Positions 29,301 to 37,300 of a DNA stretch of 64,000 bases are shown in pieces (within the stretch, counting starts at the first letter, position 1; every line of letters begins with the position of its first letter). This DNA is from Nitrosomonas sp. Nm132. GTDB taxonomy: Bacteria; Pseudomonadota; Gammaproteobacteria; Burkholderiales; Nitrosomonadaceae. The position numbers were made by a program, and so were the translations under genes. The stretch spans positions 17,680 through 81,679 of the forward strand of contig NZ_FNDH01000010.1 in the NCBI RefSeq assembly GCF_900100485.1. Reading direction: 5' to 3'. The notes below the pieces were generated by a model. That model did not search any database, was not told where the DNA came from, and saw only the letters and a program-made list of their open reading frames with translations.

Positions 29301-29690
29301 ATCGATCAGGGGGATTTCCAGCTTGCGTTCTGCTTCTACCAGCTGCTCTGGCAATCCTTGCGCATTCACCCGGAATACCGTGCGCAACGCTTCATGCCTG
29401 GCGACCAACGCCTGAAAACTCGCCTGCAATACCTCAATATCCAGCTTCCCCACCAGACGCAAGGCGCCGCTCAAATGGTACGCAGTACTCAGCGGCTCCA
29501 GTTGCCATAAAAACCATTGACGCTGCTGCGCGTAGGACAATAATGCGGGTTCCCGGGAATCTCGGGGTGAAATAACCGCTTCAGGTCGTACCAGATTACT
29601 CGCAGCAGCTGAGAGTCGCCGAGTAAGCTTACTGCGTTGCTCAGGCGTCAGGCGCGCCCGTCTTTTTGCAAGGTCGTCACTATTGGACAT
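26361..29690 (-). CDS. Nonribosomal peptide synthetase, single module C-A-PCP (glycine-like code)
   Basis: A 1109-residue one-module synthetase between the PKS and the three-module NRPS. C is about 45-475 (HHIISDAW), A 500-1005 (SGSTGKPKG near 662), PCP near 1044 (GGHSLAV). The pocket residues read as DILALGMIWK, close to the known glycine code DILQLGLIWK, so it probably adds glycine to the polyketide-extended chain. The C domain and A N-terminus are identical to those of the next gene, whereas the pocket-forming middle is unrelated, pointing to a specificity swap. There is no E domain and no docking helix that I can identify. It starts 75 bp after the PKS stop. Confidence 0.92.
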   Translation of the reverse strand: MSNSDDLAKRRARLTPEQRSKLTRRLSAAASNLVRPEAVISPRDSREPALLSYAQQRQWFLWQLEPLSTAYHLSGALRLVGKLDIEVLQASFQALVARHEALRTVFRVNAQGLPEQLVEAERKLEIPLIDLCDWPAEQRARHAQEAAKRINAAAFDLTRDPLLRLALIRITPEEHLLVVVMHHIISDAWSNHILIEEFAAQYRARLQGREPSLPALTIQYADYAMWQRNWLEAGEKERQLSYWRKQLGENQPVLQLPTDHPRLASAHYRAARHDFALPALLIARLQQQAQRQGATLFMALLAGFQALLQRYTGQNDIRIGVPIANRHRVEIEHMVGFFVNTQVLRNRIDGRTPLSLILEQTREAALAAQMHQDLPFEQLVEALQPERSLTQQPLFQVMFNHLRLDRRALEQLPGLKVEEYELSGQTAQFELTLDTVEKPNGQFSARFTYAGELFEPATIQRLGAHYLHLLEQLAGHPECRLGDIALLSEAELAQLKAWGVNQRRYADTEPVHRLIERQVAERPEAIALIFGDTELSYAELNRRANRLAHRLIALGVTPETRVGIAAERSIEMIVGLLAILKAGGAYVPLDPAYPRERLHYMVRDSAIALLLTQSAIRERIPHAEGCQVVELDTLDLTDWPQNNPQVSLHGEHLAYLIYTSGSTGKPKGVMVRHHALSHFVMSMLELPGMTVKDTLVSVTALSFDIAGLEIYLPLSAGARLVLAPQAASHDGSILAQLLQTYQVSILQSTPAGWRVLLASGWQALPEEENQPPLKCLCGGEALPIDLVDQLRALNVELWNMYGPTETTIWSVIGRIDQRAISLGNPIAATQLYILDAEMKPVPYGVVGELYLGGMGLARGYLNKPGLTAERFIADPFADEGGRLYRTGDLARWRADGQIEYLGRLDYQVKIRGFRIELGEIEAQLLSHPEVREAVVAAKEAPSGARLVAYVSLHAGSTVDTAVLRESIGKALPDYMVPSAIVMLERLPLNANGKVDRKLLPEPEFAGADAYEAPQGEVEETLAAVWVEVLGISQVGRNDHFFMSGGHSLAVLQVQQKLRQRLSISLPLHLYFENPVLRDMASVIQDKYSLRSKENTALHEMSELLDLLGN
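27685..29522 (-). repeat. 1.84-kb direct repeat, copy in single-module NRPS
   Basis: Partner of 24358-26195. At the outer edge identity stops with a single change and then divergence (29523 onward), near the start of the C domain. At the inner edge it stops within the codons before KPKGV. The boundaries lie inside coding modules, as expected for gene conversion or recent duplication rather than transposition. Confidence 0.9.
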
Positions 29691-29765
29691 AAAAATACCC
29701 TGAATTATTTTCCATTTTTACTTCCCGCTATCCGATCATCGCTCACGCAAAACCCATCGGCACAA

Positions 29766-32700
29766 TTAGGAACACTCGGCTTCATCCAGTAGCTTTGTCT
29801 CAACTAATGCCGCCAGACCGGCGATGGTGGGTGATCTGAAGAAGTCTACCGGATGCAAGTCGACAGCAAAACTTGCCCGCACCCTGGACAGCAGCTGTAT
29901 GCCCAGCAAGGAATCTCCTCCCAATTCAAATAAATTGTCATCCATGCCGATGCTCTCCATTCCCAAGAGACTCTGCCAAACCTCTGCGATATGCTTCTCC
30001 AATTCACTTTCGGGAGACCTGAACAGGGTCTGTAATGCAGGTCTTGGGAATCTCCCTGTCCTGACTGCGGGAGCGAATGCAAAGGGCTGGGTAACCAGCT
30101 CTTCCTGGGTCTGGCTGAGCCGCGTGTGCAGGTCAAGCGTAGAAACGATTACCTGCGCCCTTCTTTGACTGCTCACGATGCGTTCGAAAACCGCTGCCCC
30201 TTCTTTAGGAGCGATTCCCACGCCATCCGGCATCGCCATATTTGCGGCCATACCGACTTCACGCCAGCTATCCCAATTAATCGAAATGACAGGAAATGGA
30301 GATGCACGATAGGCGGCGTGCGCGACGGCATCAAGATACGCATTGGCAGCACAATAATCGATTTTGCTGAGACCGCCTGCAATCGTCGCGAGCGAAGAGC
30401 ATAAAATCATGAAATCCAGCGGCTTATCCTTAAATACAGCTCGCAGGGCACGCATTCCCTGCACTTTAGGGGCGAATATCCGGGTCATCGTTTCTTCCGT
30501 TTTCGCTGAAATCAAACCGCTGCTGACTTCACCTGCAGCGTGAATCACGCCGTCAATCGCGCCATAATGGCGGCGTGCCCGGGTCACAGCTGCCTTCAAG
30601 TCAGCCTGATTGGCCACATCCGCACTCACTACCAGCACATTGGCGCCCAGTGCTTCCAGATGCATGATTTTTTCAATTTTGTGCCGGGTGGCGTCTTCCT
30701 GACTGCTGGTTGACAGCACTTCTGGCCAGCATTCCCGTGACGGAAGAGGAGAACGCCCTAATAACACCAGTTTTGCCTGCCGGGTCTGGGCGAGATATTC
30801 GGCCAGCGTCAAGCCGATGCCGCCTAATCCACCGGTGATCAGATAAACCCCCCCTTGTTTAAGAGAAGTGCTGACAGGTTTAGCTAACTGGATAGGCTCA
30901 AAGGTTTGAACCCAGCGATGCGGGCCCCGATAGGCGACAATGGATGCAAGGGAATCGGTTTGGATCTCGGCAAGAATCTGTTTGATCAGCCGTGATCTGG
31001 CGCTACTCTCTGTGGGCTGGAATTCGACGTCAATGATACGGCAACCGAGATAGGAATATTCCTGAGGAATCACTCTGCATGGTCCCAGTAGAAGCGCTTT
31101 CTCGGGATGCAGTTGCTCATTGCCGGTCACATCCGTCAACTGACTGGTGATGACCGTGATGGCTATCTTTTCCCCGGCAGGAATAAGCGCTTTAGTCCAC
31201 TCCAACGCCTGGGCGAGATAGAACAGACTAAAGAAATTCCTCAGCTGGCTTTCACTTTGAGCGCGGTTTTGGTTAACCGTGGTCATGCTCCAGAAATGGA
31301 GGACATGGCCGATGGTTTTGCCATCATCGCGAATGCTGCGCAACAGATGATCATAATCAAGCCGCTCTCCAGGGCGAATGGTATAGTGATTTTTATCCTG
31401 CCGTCGAAACCGGGTACCCGCGACGATCACGATAGGCTCGATGCCATGCATGAGCAAATGGGCAGTGAGTTCTATCCCGAGAGGGTGCTTATCCCTGAAA
31501 ATCAGCAGAGAGCCGATTTGCTTGGTCAAGATGTCATTAAGCGCCGTACCCTCGTCGCGCCGCCATGATGGCGCATAAAACCAGCTATCCAGCGGGCAAG
31601 CTTCTGATCGGACCTCCCTGTTGCGCTGCTGTATGCCGGCGTTATTATTGGGCACTTCAAGGTTTTGCCCTGCCGGCTGCACCCAGTAGGGCTGATGCTC
31701 GAATGGATACGTCGGTAATGAAACGCGGTGGCGGTGCTCATTTGCATAAAAATTCCGCCAGTTGATTGTCAACCCGCTCAACCAAAGCTTGCTGAGGCTA
31801 AGCGATAAATGTCTCTGAGCCAGATGGCCCTTGCTGGGATGCGGTAAAGATGAGAGCAGGAGCTGCTCAGGTTTTGCCTGAGGATGCCGTTGCGCCAGCG
31901 TGATCAGGGTTTCCCCTGGCCCCACTTCCAGAAGAATTTGCGCCGGGTTACTCAGCAGTTTATGTAACCCATCGCTGAAACGCACAGTTCCCCGCAGGTG
32001 CCGCCCCCAGTAACTCGCGTCGGTGGCCTCGCACGGTGTAATCCAGCTACCACTCAGATTGGAGATAAACGGAATTTTTGGTTGACGCAACTCAATTTGA
32101 GCAATCTTCTCAACAAAACCAGCGAGCATGGGCTCCACCATGGCAGAATGAAAGGCATGGGAAACATGCAGCCGCCGACTTACTATTCCCTTATTCGTGA
32201 GACTTTGCTCGACAGCTTCAATGACTGCAGCCGGGCCGGATAATACACAAAGCTCAGGTCCGTTGATGGCTGCCAAATCGCAATTTGCAATCAGATAAGG
32301 CGTGAGCTCCGTTTCGGATAGCATCACAGCCAACATGGCGCCCGTTTCCATCTGCTGGAGCAAACGCCCGCGCATCGCGACCAGGCGCAACGCATCCTCC
32401 AGGGAGAAGACTTCTGCCAGGCAGGCAGCCACGTATTCGCCAACGCTATGGCCAATCATTGCTGTGGGTTGGATACCCCATGACTTCCACAGTTGCGCCA
32501 AGGCATATTCAATCACGAAAAGCGCGGGTTGCGTCACCTCCGTTTGCGCCAGCCGTGCTGCTGCTGCAACTTTGTCAGCTTCATCTGAACCAGGGTACAA
32601 GACGGTCAATAACTCAAAATCAAGATAGGGTTCTAACAGCTTGAAACAACGATCACATTCCTGGCGAAAAACGGGTTCACTTTGATACAGATCCCGCGCC

Positions 32701-34358
32701 ATATCAACATACTGAGCCCCTTGTCCTGGGAAAAGAAATGCGACCGGGCGATTTTCGACTATCACTTGCTGCGTTAGAAACCGCTCCGTGTCCCGGTTTT
32801 TTAACAGACCCACTGCATCATCATGGTCGCGGCATAACGCGATCGTCCGGTGAGCAAAGCCTTTTCTTCCGATCTGGAGGGTATAGGCGACATCGGCCAA
32901 TGGTACCTCAGGATGCGCCATCAGATGCTCCCTCAATCGAGTCAGCATCACCTCAAGCGCATGATGACTGCGCGCTGACAAGGTGAGCATTTGCCAATCG
33001 CGTGAAGGGCCGGAGGGATGAATTGGCGGCGCTTCTTCGAGGACCACGTGAACATTGGTTCCACCAATCCCAAATGAACTGACCCCGGCACGCCGTGGCG
33101 TCGGGCCACTCGGCCAAACCTTACTGATCGTATTGACGTAAAAAGGGCTCGATGCAAAATCGATCTGCGGATTGGGTTGCTCAAAATTTAAACTCGGCGG
33201 CAGCATCCGGTGTTTCAATGAGAGTGCCGTCTTAATCAGACCCGCTACCCCAGCAGCCGCATCGAGATGACCGACGTTGGTCTTGACTGAGCCAATACCA
33301 CAAAATCCCCGTCGCTCGGTACTTTCCCGGAAAGCCTGCGTCAAAGCCGTAACTTCGATCGGATCACCTAGCGTCGTACCGGTCCCATGCGCTTCAATAT
33401 AGCTGATGGTATCGGCAGATATGCCTGCAATGGCCTGAGCAGCCAGGATGACTTCCGCCTGCCCTTCTATGCTGGGCGCGGTGTACCCGGCCTTGGCTGA
33501 ACCATCATTATTGATAGCTGAACCTTTAATCACGGCATGAATGGTATCGCCATCGGCCAGCGCATCGGCCAGCCGCTTTAAGACCACAATGCCCACGCCA
33601 CTTCCTATCACCGTGCCAGCAGCCTTGGCATCAAAAGCACGGCAATGACCATCAGGAGAAAGAATGGCACCGGGCTGATAGTGGTATCCTCCCTCATGCA
33701 ACAGGTTGATCCAGGCGCCCCCGGCAAGCGCCATATCGGCCTCATGATTGAGCAGGCCGCGGCAAGCCACATGGGTCGCTGCCAGCGAGGTGGAACAGGC
33801 CGTCTGAACGGTAATGCCGGGACCGCGCAGATTAAGCTTATACGCGACAGTCGTCGTCATAGAATCCTTATTGTTGCCGTTCATTAGCCCCTGCAGGGAG
33901 GAAATATCCTGCCTGTCCGACATGCGTCCACTGGACAGCAGATTTAGCAGTAGATAGGTATCCACACCGCAACCCGCGTATACCCCGATGAGATCAGGAT
34001 AGATTGATGCATCATAACCGGCATCTTCCAGGGCCTGCCAGGCGACTTCAAGGAAAAGCCGATGCTGCGGATCCGTCTCCGCCGCCTCCCGCGGGGTATA
34101 GCCAAAAAAAGCCGCGTCGAAGTGATCGACATTTTCCAGGTGAGCACCTGCTTTGATGTAGAGCGGATCATTCAATACGTCCGCAGGGACGCCGCGCGCC
34201 AGCAATTCCTCATCGGTAAAGAAAGTAATCGACTCCACTCCATCCCGGATATTGCGCCAGAAAGCTCCAATATCATTCGCACCGGGAAAGCGGCACGCCA
34301 TACCAATGATGGCAATATCAATGTCTGCGCGTTCTGGCGATTCTTCTATATTGTTCAT
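29766..34358 (-). CDS. Type I polyketide synthase module, KS-AT-KR-ACP
   Basis: A 1530-residue module. KS is 14-440 (active Cys near 186 in QTACSTSLA, then EAHGTGT and NVGHLDAAAG). AT is about 540-840 (GHSVGE near 637, and HAFH, which indicates malonyl-CoA). KR is about 900-1370 (TGGLGGIG near 1177, CSSLA, YCAANAYLD). ACP is near 1482 (GGDSLLG). No methyltransferase, DH or ER domain is seen. It would extend the aminoacyl chain from the preceding gene by two carbons and reduce the ketone, giving a gamma-amino-beta-hydroxy acid (statine-like) unit. The ATG overlaps the stop of the FAAL-NRPS gene by one base (TGATG), so translation is coupled. Confidence 0.92.
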   Translation of the reverse strand: MNNIEESPERADIDIAIIGMACRFPGANDIGAFWRNIRDGVESITFFTDEELLARGVPADVLNDPLYIKAGAHLENVDHFDAAFFGYTPREAAETDPQHRLFLEVAWQALEDAGYDASIYPDLIGVYAGCGVDTYLLLNLLSSGRMSDRQDISSLQGLMNGNNKDSMTTTVAYKLNLRGPGITVQTACSTSLAATHVACRGLLNHEADMALAGGAWINLLHEGGYHYQPGAILSPDGHCRAFDAKAAGTVIGSGVGIVVLKRLADALADGDTIHAVIKGSAINNDGSAKAGYTAPSIEGQAEVILAAQAIAGISADTISYIEAHGTGTTLGDPIEVTALTQAFRESTERRGFCGIGSVKTNVGHLDAAAGVAGLIKTALSLKHRMLPPSLNFEQPNPQIDFASSPFYVNTISKVWPSGPTPRRAGVSSFGIGGTNVHVVLEEAPPIHPSGPSRDWQMLTLSARSHHALEVMLTRLREHLMAHPEVPLADVAYTLQIGRKGFAHRTIALCRDHDDAVGLLKNRDTERFLTQQVIVENRPVAFLFPGQGAQYVDMARDLYQSEPVFRQECDRCFKLLEPYLDFELLTVLYPGSDEADKVAAAARLAQTEVTQPALFVIEYALAQLWKSWGIQPTAMIGHSVGEYVAACLAEVFSLEDALRLVAMRGRLLQQMETGAMLAVMLSETELTPYLIANCDLAAINGPELCVLSGPAAVIEAVEQSLTNKGIVSRRLHVSHAFHSAMVEPMLAGFVEKIAQIELRQPKIPFISNLSGSWITPCEATDASYWGRHLRGTVRFSDGLHKLLSNPAQILLEVGPGETLITLAQRHPQAKPEQLLLSSLPHPSKGHLAQRHLSLSLSKLWLSGLTINWRNFYANEHRHRVSLPTYPFEHQPYWVQPAGQNLEVPNNNAGIQQRNREVRSEACPLDSWFYAPSWRRDEGTALNDILTKQIGSLLIFRDKHPLGIELTAHLLMHGIEPIVIVAGTRFRRQDKNHYTIRPGERLDYDHLLRSIRDDGKTIGHVLHFWSMTTVNQNRAQSESQLRNFFSLFYLAQALEWTKALIPAGEKIAITVITSQLTDVTGNEQLHPEKALLLGPCRVIPQEYSYLGCRIIDVEFQPTESSARSRLIKQILAEIQTDSLASIVAYRGPHRWVQTFEPIQLAKPVSTSLKQGGVYLITGGLGGIGLTLAEYLAQTRQAKLVLLGRSPLPSRECWPEVLSTSSQEDATRHKIEKIMHLEALGANVLVVSADVANQADLKAAVTRARRHYGAIDGVIHAAGEVSSGLISAKTEETMTRIFAPKVQGMRALRAVFKDKPLDFMILCSSLATIAGGLSKIDYCAANAYLDAVAHAAYRASPFPVISINWDSWREVGMAANMAMPDGVGIAPKEGAAVFERIVSSQRRAQVIVSTLDLHTRLSQTQEELVTQPFAFAPAVRTGRFPRPALQTLFRSPESELEKHIAEVWQSLLGMESIGMDDNLFELGGDSLLGIQLLSRVRASFAVDLHPVDFFRSPTIAGLAALVETKLLDEAECS

Positions 34359-37300
34359 CAGTGTATCCTTTCTGCTTTTTGGGTACGTTGAATAAAAGCG
34401 CCTCGCTGCCGCTGGGCTCGCTGCTGGTGGCGCTGCAAAGACACGTGATCGGCGCTTCCCTGACTGAGAAATTTCACCAGACTCGCCACAGTGGGATATT
34501 TAAAGAGATCAACGATGGAAATGGGCGTATTTAAGCGTTCTTGCAACCGGTGTTGAATCTTGATCAACAGCAGTGAATGACCTCCCAGATCGAAGAAATT
34601 GTTGTACAGTCCAACTCTGGGAACGCCCAACGTTTCGGCCCAGATTTCCGAAACCATGACCTCGATCGCATTAACAGGCGGCTCATAATCCGGTTGATCG
34701 AATTGCTCTGGGGAAGGAAGCGCCTGGCGGTCTATCTTGCCATTAGGGTTGAGCGGTAACGTATCCAGAAAAATGAATAAACTGGGAATCATGTAATCAG
34801 GCAGAACAGCACCCAATGCTGTTTTTAACAACGATGCATTGAGCAGCATTCCAGCATGGGCGGCTACATAAGCGATCAGACGCAGGCCATTTCGTCCCTC
34901 TTGCGCCACCACTACCGCTTCACGCACTCCTGCCTGAGCTAGCAGCTGCGACTCAATCTCACCCAGTTCAACGCGAAAACCGCGAATCTTGATCTGATGA
35001 TCAACCCGGCCGAGATATTCAAGCTGCCCATCACTTCGCCAGCGGACTAAATCCCCGGTCCGGTAGAGGCGGCCTCCCCTTTGCGCAAAGGGGTCAGGAA
35101 TAAAACGCTCGCTGGTCAATGCAGGACGATCAAGATACCCCCGCGCCAGCCCCTCTCCTCCTACATAAAGCTCTCCTGTGGTACCCGGAGGCACGAGATT
35201 GAGCTCGGTATCCAGCACATACAAACTACGTGCGCCCACGGGTTGTCCGATCGGCGCATAATCTCCATCAACAGATGTTAGCGCATGTTCTTCAGAAGCA
35301 TGACTAATCCAGGCTGTAGGCGTTATCACGGTTTCAGTCGGGCCATAGGCGTTTACCAGCCGGACGTTCTGGAAGGTAGCCTGGGTAGCTGCAACGTCTG
35401 TGGCATACCAGGCTTCTCCTCCTGCGATGCACAAGCGCACTGAAAGCGCTTTATTGTCCAGCAACGGCAGCAACATGCGCAAATAAGCGGGGGGAAGATG
35501 TAACGTTGTTACCTGGTGCTTTTCGATCAAATCGACAAAGCCCTTCCCTGCCAGATCATTTGCGGAAGACAAGACAATCGCCGCCCCCTCAATCAGGGGA
35601 GTAGTCCACTGCTCCACCGCTGCATCAAAATTCATGGAGAAAAACATCAACTCCCGATCCCCGGGCCGAACGTCGTAAACCTTTTTAATCGCAGTCAAAT
35701 GCATGGCCAGCGGACCATGCGCAACTGAAACGCCCTTGGGGCGGCCAGTTGATCCAGAGGTATAGATGACATAGGCAAGATGATCCCCATGCAATCTCAC
35801 CACCGGGTTAGTCTCTATTCCTGTACTTAGATCCAGCGCTTCGAATTCCAGAATTGTCAGTCCTTCCCTCTGCGGAATACGCGATCTGATATGAGTTTGT
35901 GTCAACAGCAACTGAATGCCGCTGTCTTCCAGCATGTAACTCAGGCGTTCTCCCGGATACCCCGGATCAAGCGGTACGTAAGCTCCGCCTGCCTTCAAGA
36001 TCGCTAACAGACCCATGATCATTTCAATAGATCGCTCCACTACAATCCCAACCTTAATTTCTGGTTTAACGCCAAGACTGATAAGCCGATGCGCCAACCG
36101 GTTTGCCCTGCGATTGAGCTCTGCGTAACTCAACTCAATATGACCCGAGATGACCGCGGCTAGTTGAGGGCATCTCTCTACCTGCTGTTCTATGAGCTGG
36201 TGCACAAACTGAGCAGCGGATGCAGGTGGCACCGCCACACCCCAGTTTCTGAGCTGTAATACCTCCTCCTGATTTAACAGGTTAATGTCCCCTATCGCTC
36301 CTTCCGGGTTTTCCGCCAGTGCGCGCAGGATAGACACATAATGACGTCCCAGTCGCGCCATCAGGGAAGAATCAAAAAGATCAGCAGCGTAGATGAAACT
36401 AGCTCGTATGCGCCCATCCGGTGATTCGACTGTTTCCAATATCAGTTCAAATTGGGCTGACTGCTCAGGGAGAGGATAGTCTGTGATCGCAAGTCCAGAA
36501 ATTTTCTGCAGTGCCTGGTCATCTCTCACCAAATGATTAATGGTCACTTGGAACAGCGGACTATGGCGCACATCCCGCTGAGGATGCAGTGCTTCAACCA
36601 GTTGTTCAAACGGCAAATCTTGATGAGCTTGCGCCTCAATCGCCGCTTCCCGCACTTGCTCCAAAAGCTCAGCCAAGGTCATCCGGCCATGTAATTGACC
36701 ACGCAATACTTGCGTATTGACGAAGAAACCGATCAGACCAGCCGTTTCTACTCGATTGCGATTCGCTATCGGCACGCCCACACGGATATCGTACTGGCCT
36801 GTATGCCGGAACAACAATGCCTGAAAGGCGGTTGATAATGCCATGAAGAGGGTGGCGCCACGATCCTGGATGAGCTTGCGTAATTTGCTTAAAACAGCGG
36901 TGGGTAAGTCAAAGCGGTGTCGTGCCGCCTGATAACTGGTAAGCGGTTGCCGGGGGCGATCAGTAGGGAGCGTCAGAATCGGATGTTCGCTGCCCAAGTA
37001 ATCTTGCCAGTAAGCCAGTTGCCTTTCTTTTTCCCCTGCCTGCAGCCACTTTTGCTGCCATAAAGTGTAATCCGCATACTGGATAGGCAAGTTATTGAGG
37101 GAAGCGGTTTCTCCCCGTAGATGAGCCTGATAACGGGCGGCCAATTCATCAATCATGATCTGCATGGAAGCGCCATCAGAGATGATATGGTGCATGACGA
37201 TAATCAAGATGCTCTCGTTCTCCGTCATCCGCACCAGCGCTACTCTCAATAGCGGACCTTGCGTGAGATCAAAGGGTATCGAGACCATACGCTGCGCTTC

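Noticed and set aside
25230..29510. Repeated pairs of plus-strand open frames inside the NRPS genes
   Set aside because: Shadow frames opposite the 1.84-kb repeat; they occur twice only because the coding strand is duplicated.
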